Assembly (NCBI RefSeq): GCF_025665335.1
Contig: NZ_CP106869.1
Span: forward strand, 2,072,501 to 2,136,500
Direction of reading: 5' to 3'
Length of the DNA stretch: 64,000 nt
Source of the DNA: Xanthomonas sp. AM6
GTDB taxonomy: Bacteria > Pseudomonadota > Gammaproteobacteria > Xanthomonadales > Xanthomonadaceae
The position numbers and the translations under genes were made by a program. The notes under the pieces were generated by a model that saw only the letters and a program-made list of their open reading frames with translations, was not told where the DNA came from and did not search any database. Shown here one piece after another: positions 1-8,887 of the stretch; position 1 is the first letter of the stretch, and each line of letters opens with the position of its first letter.

Positions 1-106
1 GTGCGGTTTCCTGGAAGAGGAGACGGTCGGCCTGGACGAGGCCGAGCAGGTGCAGCTGGAGACGCTGCTCAAGAAGATGCTCGCCGGCATCGACGGCGCC
101 GGCTGA
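1..106 (+). CDS. C-terminal fragment of a probable MarR-family regulator
   Basis: Only the last 34 codons are present; the gene runs off the left edge and stops with TGA at 104-106. The visible residues form an acidic helix with the pattern LDEAEQVQLETLLKKML, followed by a short Gly-rich tail. This resembles the C-terminal dimerisation helix of MarR-type winged-helix repressors, where a phrase such as 'LTxxExxxLxxLLxKL' is common. The family call is an inference from this short tail; no DNA-binding part is visible. It faces the dcp gene convergently, with a hairpin between them. Confidence 0.45.
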   Translation, partial: CGFLEEETVGLDEAEQVQLETLLKKMLAGIDGAG

Positions 107-160
107 CGCCGCGCGATTCGCACGCGGCACGCGCGGGCCACGCCGCGGCACACCACACAC

Positions 161-193
161 GGAAACGCCGCCCGCGAGGCGGACGGCGTTTCC
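161..193. terminator. Bidirectional terminator-like hairpin
   Basis: A perfect 10-bp inverted repeat (GGAAACGCCG / CGGCGTTTCC) lies between the two convergent genes. The outer part of the stem carries AAA/TTT. The position between two converging stop codons fits a shared terminator. Confidence 0.6.
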
Positions 194-215
194 GTGCGCA
201 AGGCCGGGGGCTGGA

Positions 216-2420
216 TCAGTCCTTGCCGGCCGGCGTCTGCGGCAGGGCGCCGTCGCCGCCGCCCGGGGTCAGGCCGCGCTTTTCCAGCAACGGCTCGATC
301 TTCGGCGCGTGCCCGGCGAAATCCTGGAACAGCTGCATCGCATCGACGCTGCCGCCGCGCGAGAGCAGGGTCTGGCGGAAGCGGTCGCCGTTGGCGCGGC
401 TGAGCCCGCCGTGCTGCTTGAACCACTGCTGGGTGTTGGCGTCCAGCACCTCGGACCAGATGTAGGCGTAGTAGCCGGCCGCGTAGCCGCCCATGATGTG
501 GCTGAAGTAGGGCGTGCGGTAGCGCGGCGGCACCGGCGGGTAGGCGATGCCGTCGGCGGCCAGCGCCTTGGCCTCGAAGTCCATCACCCCGGCGGCCGGC
601 GGCACCTGGCCGGCGCCGAGCTGGTGCCAGCGCTGGTCCAGCATCGCCGCGCCCAGGTATTCGGTGGTGGCGAAGCCCTGGTTGAACTTGGCCGCGGCCA
701 CCACCTTGTCCAACAGCGCCTGCGGCATCGCCGCGCCGGTCTGGTAGTGCTTGGCGTAGTGCTTGAGGATGGCCGGATCGTCCGCCCACATCTCGTTGAC
801 CTGCGACGGGAACTCGACGAAGTCGCGCGGCACGCTGGTGCCGGAGAAGTAGGGGTACTTCACGTTGGAGAACATGCCGTGCAGCGCATGGCCGAACTCG
901 TGGAACGCGGTGGTGACCTCGTCCCAGGTCAGCAGGGTCGGCTGGCCGGCCGGCGGCTTGGGAATGTTGAGGTGGTTGGCGACCACCGGCTTGTAGCCGG
1001 TCAGCGCCGACTGCGAGACGTAGGAGTTCATCCACGCGCCGCCGCGCTTGGATTCGCGCGCGTACATGTCGGCGATGAAGATCGCCAGCTGGCTGCCGTC
1101 GGCGTCGAACACGTCGTAGACCAGCAGGTCGTCGCGGTAGGTCGGCAGGTCGGTGCGCTGCTTGAAGGTCAGCCCGTACTCCTGGTTGGCGGCGTAGAAC
1201 ACGCCGTTCTCCAGCACGTTCTTCAGTTCGAAGTACGGCTTGAGCTGGGCCTCGTCGAAGTCGTACTTGGCCTGGCGCACCTTCTCGGTGTAGTAGGCCC
1301 AGTCCCAGGCCTCGAGCTTGAAGGTCGGCTTGCCGGCGGCCTTCTGTTCCTTGTCGATCATCGCCTGCAGGTCGGCGGCCTCGCGCTTGGCGTTGGCGAC
1401 CGCGGCCGGGGCCAGCTTGCCGAGCATCGCGTTGACCGCCTGCGGGGTCTTGGCGGTCTGGTCCTCCAGCGAGTAGGTGGCGTGGTTCGGGTAGCCCAGC
1501 AGCTTGGCGCGCTCGGCGCGCAGGCTCATGATCCGCGACACCAGCGCGGTGTTGTCGTACTGGCCGCCGTGGCTGCCGCGCGACACCGAGGCCTGGTAGA
1601 TCTTCTGCCGCAGCGCACGGTCCTTGAGCTGGGTCAGCGGCGGCTGGCCGGTGGTGTTGAGCAGCGCGATCACGTACTTGCCGTCGAGCTTGCGCGCCTT
1701 GGCCGCTTCGGCGGCGGCGGCGATCTGCGCCTCGGACAGGCCGTCGAGCTGCTTGACGTCGTCCACCACCACCGCGGCGGCGTTCACCTCGGCCAGCACG
1801 TTCTGGCTGAACTGGGTGCCGAGCTTGGCCAGCTCGGCGTTCATCGCCTTGAGCTTGGCCTTGTCGGCGTCGCCGAGCTTGGCGCCGTCGCGCACGAAAT
1901 CGCTGTAGTACTTCTCGACCAGGCGCACGCCCTGCGCGTCCAGGCCGAGCTGGGTGCGGGTGTCGTACAGCGCCTGGATGCGCGCGAACAGCTTGGGGTT
2001 GAGCGAGATCGCGTCGCGGTGCGCGGCGAACTTGCCCGAATAGTCGGCCTGCAGCTGCTTGCGGGCGTCGTTGGTGTCGGCGCCGACCAGGTTGAAGAAC
2101 ACGGTGGTGGCGCGGTCCAGCACCTGGCCGCTCTTCTCCATCGCCACGATGGTGTTGTCGAAGGTCGGCTTGGCCTTCTGGTCGGCGATCGCCTCCACTT
2201 CCTTCAGCTGCTGCGCCATGCCGGCGTCGAAGGCCGGGGCGAAGTCGCTGTCGCGGATCTTGTCGAACTGCGGGTAGTGCAGCGGCAGCGGGCTTTCGGC
2301 GAAGAACGGATTGGCCTGCGTGGCCGCCTGCGAAGCGGCGGGCGTGGCGGCGTTGGCGTAGGCGGGCATGGCGAGTCCGAGCGTGGCGGCGAGCGCGAGG
2401 GCGAGGCGGGTGGTCATCAA
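216..2420 (-). CDS. dcp: Peptidyl-dipeptidase Dcp (M3 family), secreted
   Basis: A 734-residue zinc metallopeptidase of the M3 (thimet oligopeptidase) family that removes C-terminal dipeptides from oligopeptides. The zinc motif HEFGH is at residues 507-511, within TAFHEFGHALHGMF. The downstream EFPSQVNEMW segment supplies the third zinc ligand in this family. The first 22 residues form a typical signal peptide (LALALAATLGLAMPAYA), so the enzyme should be periplasmic or secreted; the E. coli homologue lacks such a leader. The length is close to the family norm of about 680 plus the leader. The start could be the first or second Met of MMTTRL. It stands alone, divergent from the amidohydrolase gene. 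Confidence 0.95.
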   Translation of the reverse strand: MMTTRLALALAATLGLAMPAYANAATPAASQAATQANPFFAESPLPLHYPQFDKIRDSDFAPAFDAGMAQQLKEVEAIADQKAKPTFDNTIVAMEKSGQVLDRATTVFFNLVGADTNDARKQLQADYSGKFAAHRDAISLNPKLFARIQALYDTRTQLGLDAQGVRLVEKYYSDFVRDGAKLGDADKAKLKAMNAELAKLGTQFSQNVLAEVNAAAVVVDDVKQLDGLSEAQIAAAAEAAKARKLDGKYVIALLNTTGQPPLTQLKDRALRQKIYQASVSRGSHGGQYDNTALVSRIMSLRAERAKLLGYPNHATYSLEDQTAKTPQAVNAMLGKLAPAAVANAKREAADLQAMIDKEQKAAGKPTFKLEAWDWAYYTEKVRQAKYDFDEAQLKPYFELKNVLENGVFYAANQEYGLTFKQRTDLPTYRDDLLVYDVFDADGSQLAIFIADMYARESKRGGAWMNSYVSQSALTGYKPVVANHLNIPKPPAGQPTLLTWDEVTTAFHEFGHALHGMFSNVKYPYFSGTSVPRDFVEFPSQVNEMWADDPAILKHYAKHYQTGAAMPQALLDKVVAAAKFNQGFATTEYLGAAMLDQRWHQLGAGQVPPAAGVMDFEAKALAADGIAYPPVPPRYRTPYFSHIMGGYAAGYYAYIWSEVLDANTQQWFKQHGGLSRANGDRFRQTLLSRGGSVDAMQLFQDFAGHAPKIEPLLEKRGLTPGGGDGALPQTPAGKD

Positions 2421-2624
2421 GCAGCATCCAGCGATAAGGGCGGACTACGCAGGCTACCCCAGCCCGGCGCATGTGGCCCGTGACTAAAGCCATGGGCCGC
2501 CGGCGGCAGCCCCGGGGCATGCTGCAACCGCGCTTGCCTTCGCCGCGGCGGCGGCGTCATATAGCGCCTGACCGGGGGACCACCGCCATTGCGTGAAGAC
2601 GGCCGACGGCCGCAGGGAGAACCG

Positions 2625-4667
2625 ATGAAAGCGATCTTCGGCTTGTGCGTGGCCGCGTGCGCGGCATGGGCGGCGCCGGCGTGGTCGGCGCAGACGCTGC
2701 GCTACGTGGCGCTGGTGGACGGCGGCAAGCAGGCCGGGCAGCAGACCGTCAGCGTCGGCGACGACGGGGTCACCCGGGTGGACTTCGTGTTCAAGGACAA
2801 CGGCCGCGGCCCGGAACTGAAGGAACAGTACACGCTGGCCGCCGACGGCACCTTCAAGACCTACCAGGTGCAGGGCACCTCGACCTTCGGCGCGCCGGTG
2901 GACGAGCGTTTCAGCCGCGACGGCGAGCGCGTGCAGTGGAAGACCACTTCCGACCAGGGCGAGCGGCGCGTGGCCGGCGGCGCGCAGTACTGGCCGCTCG
3001 GCGGCACCCCGGCGGCGACCTCGGCGGCGGTCACCGCGCTGACCCGCCGCGCCGACGGCAAGCTGCCGCTGATCCCCAGCGGCAGCCTGACCCTGCGCAA
3101 GCTGGTGCAGGCGCAGGTCGGCCAGGGCGGCGGCGCGCGCAAGGTGCAGCTGGTGGCGCTGACCGGGGTCGGCTTCACCCCCACCTTCGCCTGGCTCACC
3201 ACCGACGCGTCGCCGCGCCTGTTCGCGTTCATCGCACCCGGCTGGCTGCAGCTGATCGAGACCGGCTACGAGAAGGATGCCGACGCGCTGGAAGCGGCGC
3301 AGAAGCAGGCCGAGGCCACCGCCCTGGTCGACCTGCAGCAGCGCCTGGCGCATCCCTTGCCCGGCACCACGCTGATCCGCAACGCGCGCGTGTTCGACAG
3401 CGAGCACGCCACGCTCGGCGCCGCCTCCGACGTGCTGCTGCGCGACGGCAGGATCGTCTCAGTGGCCGCCACCGGCGCCGCGCCGGCCAAGGCGCAGCAG
3501 GTGATCGACGCGCAGGGGCGGGTGCTGCTGCCCGGCCTGTTCGACATGCACGGGCACGTCGGCCGCTGGGACGGCGGCCTGCACCTGGCCGCCGGCGTCA
3601 CCACCGTGCGCGACATGGGCAACGACAACGCCACCCTGCAGCAGGTGATGCAGGAGGAACGCGCCGGCCAGCTGCTGATGCCGAGCCTGGTCGCCTGCGG
3701 GTTCCTGGAGGGCGAGAGCCCGATGTCGGCGCGCAACGGCTTCGTGGTCAGCACCCAGGCGCAGGCCAACGAGGCGGTGGACTGGTATGCGGCGCACGGC
3801 TACGTCGGCATCAAGATCTACAACTCCTTCCCGCAGGCGCTGGTGCGCGACACCGCCGCCTACGCGCATGCCAAGGGCCTGCGCGTCAGCGGGCACATTC
3901 CCGTGCACATGCTCGCGCACGAGGCGGTGGAGCAGGGCTACGACGAGATCCAGCACATCAACCAGGTGCTGCTGAACTTCTACGCCACCCACGACACCGA
4001 CACGCGCACGCTGGAGCGGTTCTACCTGCCGGCCAAGCGCACCGCCGACCTGGATTTCGACTCGGCGCCGGTGCAGGCCTTCGTGCAGGACCTGGCCAAG
4101 CGGCAGATCGCCATCGACGCGACCCTGGCCACGTTCGACTTCATCCGCCAGCGCCCGGGCGACCTGTCGCAGGCCTACGCCGCGGTCGCCGAGCACCTGC
4201 CGCCGGACGTGCAGCGCGGGCTGCGCACGGCCGAGTTCGACATTCCCGACGACGCCACCGCGGCGCTGTACGAGCGCTCCTACGCGAAGATGGTGGCCTT
4301 CGTCGGGCGCCTGTACCGGGCCGGCGTGCCGTTGGTGGCCGGCACCGACGCCACGCCCGGCTTCACCCTGCAGCGCGAGATCGAACTGTACGTGCAGGCC
4401 GGGCTGACCCCGGCGCAGGCGCTGCAGGTGGCCACCTGGAACGGCGCCAAGTACTCGCGCACGCTGGACAGCCGCGGCTCGATCACCCCGGGCAAGCGCG
4501 CTGACCTGATCCTGGTCGACGGCGACCCGACCCGCGACATCGCCGACCTGCGCAAGGTCGCGCTGGTGGTCAAGCAGGGCACCGCCTACTTTCCCAGCGA
4601 GGTCCATGCCGCGCTGGGCATCGCGCCGTTCGCCGCACCCGCGCGCATCGTCGCCGCCAAGGAGTGA
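2625..4667 (+). CDS. Secreted amidohydrolase-family protein
   Basis: A 680-residue protein of the amidohydrolase superfamily (imidazolonepropionase or Xaa-Pro dipeptidase-like branch). A signal peptide of about 22 residues (MKAIFGLCVAACAAWAAPAWSA) precedes an N-terminal domain of about 210 residues of unknown role. A TIM-barrel hydrolase follows, with the metal motif DMHGH at 307-311 and further ligands in VSGHIPVH and AGTDATPG. The C-terminal GSITPGKRADLILVDGDP is the family's closing beta-sandwich signature. The ATG at 2625 is chosen because AGGGAGA sits just upstream and the signal peptide starts there; an earlier in-frame ATG at 2589 would place 12 charged residues before the leader. The substrate is unknown. 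Glutathione peroxidase begins four bases after its stop, so the two are probably cotranscribed. Confidence 0.85.
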   Translation: MKAIFGLCVAACAAWAAPAWSAQTLRYVALVDGGKQAGQQTVSVGDDGVTRVDFVFKDNGRGPELKEQYTLAADGTFKTYQVQGTSTFGAPVDERFSRDGERVQWKTTSDQGERRVAGGAQYWPLGGTPAATSAAVTALTRRADGKLPLIPSGSLTLRKLVQAQVGQGGGARKVQLVALTGVGFTPTFAWLTTDASPRLFAFIAPGWLQLIETGYEKDADALEAAQKQAEATALVDLQQRLAHPLPGTTLIRNARVFDSEHATLGAASDVLLRDGRIVSVAATGAAPAKAQQVIDAQGRVLLPGLFDMHGHVGRWDGGLHLAAGVTTVRDMGNDNATLQQVMQEERAGQLLMPSLVACGFLEGESPMSARNGFVVSTQAQANEAVDWYAAHGYVGIKIYNSFPQALVRDTAAYAHAKGLRVSGHIPVHMLAHEAVEQGYDEIQHINQVLLNFYATHDTDTRTLERFYLPAKRTADLDFDSAPVQAFVQDLAKRQIAIDATLATFDFIRQRPGDLSQAYAAVAEHLPPDVQRGLRTAEFDIPDDATAALYERSYAKMVAFVGRLYRAGVPLVAGTDATPGFTLQREIELYVQAGLTPAQALQVATWNGAKYSRTLDSRGSITPGKRADLILVDGDPTRDIADLRKVALVVKQGTAYFPSEVHAALGIAPFAAPARIVAAKE

Positions 4668-4671
4668 CCGA

Positions 4672-5163
4672 ATGGACACGCCGACCACCGCCTACGCCTT
4701 CACCGCCACCGACATCGACGGCCGCCCGCAGCCGCTGGCCGACTACGCGGGCAAGGTGCTGCTGATCGTCAACGTCGCCTCCAAGTGCGGCTTCACGCCG
4801 CAGTACACCGGCCTGCAGGCGCTGTGGCGGCAGTACCGCGAACGCGGGCTGATGGTGCTGGGGTTTCCCTGCGACCAGTTCGGCCACCAGGAACCCGGCA
4901 GCGCCGAGGAGATCAAGCAGTTCTGCACGTTGAACTACGAGGTCGACTTCCCGCTGTTCGCCAAGGTCCAGGTCAACGGCGAGGCCGCCGATCCGCTGTG
5001 GCAGTGGCTCAAGCAGCAGAAGGCGGGGGTGCTGGGCATCGCCGCGATCAAGTGGAACTTCAGCAAGTTTCTGGTCGGCCGCGACGGCCAGGTGCTGGCG
5101 CGCTATGCGCCGACCGACAAGCCCGAAGCGCTGGCGGCCGACATCGAGCGCGCGCTGGGCTGA
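4672..5163 (+). CDS. Glutathione peroxidase family protein (BtuE/Gpx type)
   Basis: A 163-residue thiol peroxidase that reduces hydrogen peroxide and organic hydroperoxides. The three family blocks are present: NVASKCGFTPQY with the peroxidatic Cys39, FPCDQFGHQEPG with the second conserved Cys, and WNFSKFLVGRDG with the catalytic Trp-Asn pair. It uses Cys rather than selenocysteine, as is usual in bacteria, where the electron donor is often thioredoxin. There is no signal peptide, so it is probably cytoplasmic. The start follows the upstream stop by four bases with GGAG in the overlap; the longer frame from 4606 lies inside the upstream gene. Confidence 0.93.
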   Translation: MDTPTTAYAFTATDIDGRPQPLADYAGKVLLIVNVASKCGFTPQYTGLQALWRQYRERGLMVLGFPCDQFGHQEPGSAEEIKQFCTLNYEVDFPLFAKVQVNGEAADPLWQWLKQQKAGVLGIAAIKWNFSKFLVGRDGQVLARYAPTDKPEALAADIERALG

Positions 5164-5195
5164 GCGGGATTGATGTGCGATGCGAGCGGCTTTTC

Positions 5196-5258
5196 TGTAG
5201 GAGCGGCTTCAGCCGCGACGCTTACCGATAAGGCGTCGCGGCTGAAGCCGCTCCTACA
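5196..5258. repeat. REP-like palindrome (GTAGGAGCGGCTTCAGCCGC type)
   Basis: Two 26-bp arms, 5196-5221 and 5233-5258, are perfect inverted repeats around an 11-nt centre. Each arm contains the sequence found at six other places in this window. It lies between the convergent peroxidase and fpr genes, where it can also serve as a terminator hairpin. Confidence 0.9.
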
Positions 5259-5300
5259 AAGACGCGCCGCCGTTGGCGGGCGCAGGTAGCGCGTGGCGCG

Positions 5301-6080
5301 TCACTTCTCGACGAACGCGCGCTCGAACACGTAATGCCCCGGCGTGCCGATCCGCGAGGAAGCGACGAAGCCGCGCGCGTCCAGGGTGTGGCGCAGGTCG
5401 GCCAGCATCTGCGGGCTGCCGCAGATCATCGCCCGGTCGTATTCCGGGTTCAGCGGCGGCAGGCCCAGGGTCTGCTGCATCCGCCCGCTTTCCAGCAGTT
5501 CGGTGAGGCGGCCGCGGTTGCGGAAGTCCTCGCGGGTCACCGCCGGGTAGTACAGCAGCTTCTCGCGGATGGTCTCGCCCAGGAACTCGTGCTGCGGCAG
5601 TTCGTTCTCGAAGTAGTCGCGGTAGGCCAGGTCCTTCTCGAAGCGCACGCCGTGGGTCAGGATCACCTTGTCGAAGCGCTCGTAGGTCTCCGGGTCCTTG
5701 ATCACCGACAGCCACGGCGCCAGGCCGGTGCCGGTGCCGAGCAGGTACAGGTGCCGGCCCGGGTGCAGGTCGCTGATCAGCAGGGTGCCGGTGGGCTTCT
5801 TGCCGACCAGCACCGCATCGCCCGGCTTGATGTGCTGCAGGCGCGAGGTCAGCGGGCCGTCCGGCACCTTGATGCTGAAGAACTCCAGCCGCTCTTCCCA
5901 GTTGGCGCTGGCGATGGAGTAGGCGCGCAGCAGCGGCCGCGTCTCCGTCTCCAGGCCGATCATCACGAACTGGCCGTTGTCGAAGCGGAAGCCTTCGTTG
6001 CGGGTGGTGGTGAAGCTGAAGTAGTCGTCCGTCCAGTGACGGACTTCGAGCACCGTTTCGGGGCCAAAAGCAGAGGACAT
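5301..6080 (-). CDS. fpr: Ferredoxin-NADP reductase
   Basis: A 259-residue FAD enzyme that shuttles electrons between NADPH and ferredoxin or flavodoxin, important for Fe-S repair and oxidative-stress defence. The FAD-binding RAYSIAS segment lies near residue 52, and the NADPH-binding GTGTGLAP near residue 115. The C-terminus ends in FVEK, the Val-Glu-Lys tail typical of bacterial subclass IIA reductases. The length matches the family. A 23-bp Fur-box-like palindrome lies 53 bp upstream of the start codon, suggesting iron-dependent control. Confidence 0.95.
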   Translation of the reverse strand: MSSAFGPETVLEVRHWTDDYFSFTTTRNEGFRFDNGQFVMIGLETETRPLLRAYSIASANWEERLEFFSIKVPDGPLTSRLQHIKPGDAVLVGKKPTGTLLISDLHPGRHLYLLGTGTGLAPWLSVIKDPETYERFDKVILTHGVRFEKDLAYRDYFENELPQHEFLGETIREKLLYYPAVTREDFRNRGRLTELLESGRMQQTLGLPPLNPEYDRAMICGSPQMLADLRHTLDARGFVASSRIGTPGHYVFERAFVEK

Positions 6081-6132
6081 GCCGTTGATCGTTATGGGGA
6101 AGGAGCTGCCGCCATTCTACCCCATGCCGGTT

Positions 6133-6155
6133 CAAATGAGAGGGAATCTCATTTG
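6133..6155. promoter_or_regulatory. Fur-box-like palindrome upstream of fpr
   Basis: Perfect 9-bp arms CAAATGAGA and TCTCATTTG flank a 5-nt centre. The arms and spacing match the classical Fur site AATGAGA-N5-TCTCATT; the centre GGGAA differs from the usual ATNAT. It lies between the stop of the upstream gene and the start of fpr. It is AT-rich against a background of very high GC. Control by Fur is an inference. Confidence 0.6.
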
Positions 6156-6177
6156 GGAGGGCTCATCCCATGCGGCG

Positions 6178-6573
6178 TCACTTGGCGAACGACAGCTCGT
6201 AGGACAGGTACAGCGGCGCCTGCGGCGGGGCCAGCAGCGGGCGCTGGCGCAGGAAGCGCTCCAGGCACAACGCCAGCGGCGTGGTGCCGTTGCGCCAGCT
6301 CGCGCCGACGCTGCCGTCCGCCTGCAGCTGCACCACGATGGCGAACGGCGAGGTATCCGGGCGCGGCGTGGCGCAACTGGCCACGCCCTCGTCCAGCGCC
6401 GCGCGCTGCAGCGCCTGCAGGCGCTCGGCCACCGCGCCGGGCAGCGCGGCCTCGTCGCGGTCGGCCAGGGCCTTGGCCGCGGCGAAGTCGGAGGGCGCGG
6501 GCACCGGGTCGGCCGCGGCGGCGGGGAATGCCACGGCGGCGGCAAGCAGGCAGGGCAGAAGGCGTCGCGGCAT
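6178..6573 (-). CDS. Small secreted protein of unknown function
   Basis: 131 residues with a clear signal peptide (MPRRLLPCLLAAAVAFPAAAA). The mature part is about 110 residues, contains two Cys (in SCATP and ALCLERF) that could form a disulfide, and ends in YELSFAK. I do not recognise the family. The segment FAIVVQLQADGSVGASW followed by LALCLERFL recalls small periplasmic proteins with a TonB-C-like 'partner/addition' fold, but that is weak. It sits 25 bp downstream of the ABC exporter on the same strand and may be cotranscribed with it. Confidence 0.7.
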   Translation of the reverse strand: MPRRLLPCLLAAAVAFPAAAADPVPAPSDFAAAKALADRDEAALPGAVAERLQALQRAALDEGVASCATPRPDTSPFAIVVQLQADGSVGASWRNGTTPLALCLERFLRQRPLLAPPQAPLYLSYELSFAK

Positions 6574-6598
6574 GGCAGGTCCGGAAGGCAGGCGAGGC

Positions 6599-8482
6599 TC
6601 AACGATACCCAGCGGCCTGCAGTTCGAACAGCTCCGCGTAGCGGCCGCCCTGCGCCATCAGTTCGGCATGGGTGCCGCTGGCCTCGATCTGGCCACCGGC
6701 CAGCACCAAGATGCGGTCGGCCATGCGCACGCTGGAGAAGCGGTGCGAGATCAGCACCGCGGTGCGGTTGTCGGACAGCTCCTTGAAGCGCTGGAACACC
6801 TCGAACTCGCTGCGCGCGTCCAGCGCGGCGGTCGGCTCGTCGAGGATCATCACCTGCGCATCGCGCATGTAGGCGCGCGCGATGGCGATCTTCTGCCACT
6901 GCCCGCCGGACAGGTCCACGCCGGTCTTGAAGCGGCGCCCGATCAGTTGGTCGTAGCCGTGCGGCAGGCCCTCGATCAGGTCGGCGGCCATCGCCCGCTG
7001 CGCGGCGGCGCGGATTCGCGCCGCGTCGTCCATCGAATCGACCCGGCCCACGCCGATGTTCTCGCCGGCGCTGAGGTGGTAGCGCACGAAGTCCTGGAAG
7101 ATCACCCCGAGGTTGGCGCGCAGGTCGTCCAGGTCGTAGTCGCGCAGGTCGCGGCCGTCGAGCAGGATGCGGCCTTCGTCCGGGTCGTACAGCCGCGCCA
7201 GCAGCTTGACCAGGGTGGTCTTGCCGGCCCCGTTCTCGCCGACCAGCGCCAGCACCTCGCCGGCGCGCAGTTCGAAGTCCAGGTGCCGCACCGCCCATTG
7301 CTCGGCGTCGGGGTAGCGGAAGCCGACGTTCTCGAACACGAAGCCGCGCACGATCGGCCGCGGCACCGGCACCGCCCCGGGGCGGGTGCGGATCTCCGGC
7401 ACGATGCGGAAGAACGAATACAGGTCGTCCAGGTACAGCGCCTGCCCGGCCACCTGCGAAAAGCCGATCAGCAACCCTTCCAGCAACTGCCGCAGGCGCA
7501 GGAAGCTGCCGGCCAGGAAGGTCAGGTCGCCGATGCTGAAATCGCCGCGCACCGTGCGCCAGGCGATGTAGCCGTAGGCGGCGTAGTAGCCCAGCGTGCC
7601 CAGCGCGGCCAGCAGCGTGCCCCACAGCATGCGCTTGCGCGCCAGCGCGCGGTTGGCCTGGAAGAAGCGGTCGGCCAGCGCGCGGTAGCGCCCGATCAGG
7701 AAGCTGTGCAGGTTGAAGATCTTCACTTCCTTGGCGGTCTCGACGCTGGCGCCGACCTGGCGCAGGTAGTCGAGCTGGCGCCGCTCGGCGGTCCACTGGA
7801 AGTTCAGCGAGTAACCCAGCGCGTTGAAGTGCGCCTCGCCGACGAACGCCGGGATCAGCGCCACCGCCAGCAGCAGCATCAGCCACGGCGCGTAGACCAC
7901 CAGGCCGATCGCGAAGCTGACCACGGTGATCGCGTCCTGCACCTGGCCGAACAGCTGGCTCATCAGGTTCATCCGGCCCATGGTCTGGCGCCGCGCGCGG
8001 TCGAGCTTGTCCTGCTGTTCCGGGTCCTCGAAATCCTCCAGGTCCAGCTGCGCCGCATGCTCCATCAGCTGCACGCTGGTGACGTTGTTGAACAGCTCCG
8101 ACAGCAGCGTGTCGGCATAGCTGACCAGCCGCCCGAGCAGGTCCGAACCCACCGCCAGCGCCAGTTCCAGCGCCAGCAGTTCCAGCAGCCGCTGCAGCCG
8201 CCCGCTGGCCAGCGCCTGGCCGAACGAGGTGAAGCCGGGCGACTGCCCGACCAGGTGGATCGCCTCGTCGATGATCAGCTTGCCGATGTACAGCGAGGCC
8301 ACCGGGATCAACGCGCGCAGCACGCGCAGGCCGATGCTGGTGAGGGTCAGCCAGCGGCTGGTCTGCCAGATCTGGCGCAGGAACGGCGGCAGGTTGCGCA
8401 TCGCGTCGAAGCGCTCGCGCAGGCTGGGACCGGTGCGGGACGCAGAAGGCGCGGCGCCATGGGAAGCAGGAGAAGAGGCCAT
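6599..8482 (-). CDS. ABC exporter, fused membrane and ATPase domains
   Basis: A 627-residue half-transporter of the ABC-B type. An N-terminal six-helix membrane domain (about residues 30-330) is followed by an ATPase domain. The Walker A motif GENGAGKTT is near residue 414, the signature is LSGGQWQKIAIARAY, and the Walker B with D-loop is VMILDEPTAALD. The Q in LSGGQW replaces the common LSGGQ(Q/R) neighbour and recalls lantibiotic or peptide exporters. The substrate is unknown. I place the start at 8482 (MASSPASHG) because the extra 34 residues from the earlier ATG at 8584 are Arg/Pro/Ala-rich and look non-coding; no strong ribosome site decides it. Confidence 0.88.
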   Translation of the reverse strand: MASSPASHGAAPSASRTGPSLRERFDAMRNLPPFLRQIWQTSRWLTLTSIGLRVLRALIPVASLYIGKLIIDEAIHLVGQSPGFTSFGQALASGRLQRLLELLALELALAVGSDLLGRLVSYADTLLSELFNNVTSVQLMEHAAQLDLEDFEDPEQQDKLDRARRQTMGRMNLMSQLFGQVQDAITVVSFAIGLVVYAPWLMLLLAVALIPAFVGEAHFNALGYSLNFQWTAERRQLDYLRQVGASVETAKEVKIFNLHSFLIGRYRALADRFFQANRALARKRMLWGTLLAALGTLGYYAAYGYIAWRTVRGDFSIGDLTFLAGSFLRLRQLLEGLLIGFSQVAGQALYLDDLYSFFRIVPEIRTRPGAVPVPRPIVRGFVFENVGFRYPDAEQWAVRHLDFELRAGEVLALVGENGAGKTTLVKLLARLYDPDEGRILLDGRDLRDYDLDDLRANLGVIFQDFVRYHLSAGENIGVGRVDSMDDAARIRAAAQRAMAADLIEGLPHGYDQLIGRRFKTGVDLSGGQWQKIAIARAYMRDAQVMILDEPTAALDARSEFEVFQRFKELSDNRTAVLISHRFSSVRMADRILVLAGGQIEASGTHAELMAQGGRYAELFELQAAGYR

Positions 8483-8601
8483 CGGCGCATTGTGCCGGGG
8501 CCGGGCGTGCGCGGGGAGTGTCGGGCGTGCTGGATGCGCGATCGGCGCGCAGCGTGGGGCGGTCGCCGCTGCATCTTCCTGCATTGCATTGGATCGGGCT
8601 T

Positions 8602-8762
8602 GGTCGGTAAGGCTGTCGCGACTGAAGTCGCTCCTACAGTCAGGCTGTCAGGCCGGCGGTAGGCGACGGCATCCAGGCAACGCCGGCCATCGCCGGAGCC
8701 GCAGCTGCTCGGCCGCCGCCATCTTGTGGGAGCGACTTCAGTCGCGACGGGCCTTGCCGACC
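8602..8762. repeat. Inverted composite REP-like element
   Basis: This is the main content of the 405-bp gap between the exporter and the amidinotransferase-fold gene. A left half (GGTCGGTAAGGC at 8602-8613, then a REP-type unit ending in CTCCTACAG at 8639) is mirrored by a right half (TGTGGGAGCGACTTCAGTCG from 8725, then GCCTTGCCGACC at 8751-8762). About 85 bp of unrelated GC-rich sequence lies between them. No gene is visible in the gap. Confidence 0.75.
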
Positions 8763-8887
8763 GTGTCCGGGTCGCGACCGATCGCCGATGCCAGCCGGCG
8801 CCGCTTCGGCCAGCAGCCTGATGATGACCGGGCGCCAGACGCGCAGCGCCGGGGTCACCACCGTCAGCAAAAACGCCGGCCCCGGCC

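Noticed and set aside
309-2483. 724-codon frame antisense to dcp
   Set aside because: His/Val/Gly-rich shadow; Dcp is intact on the other strand.
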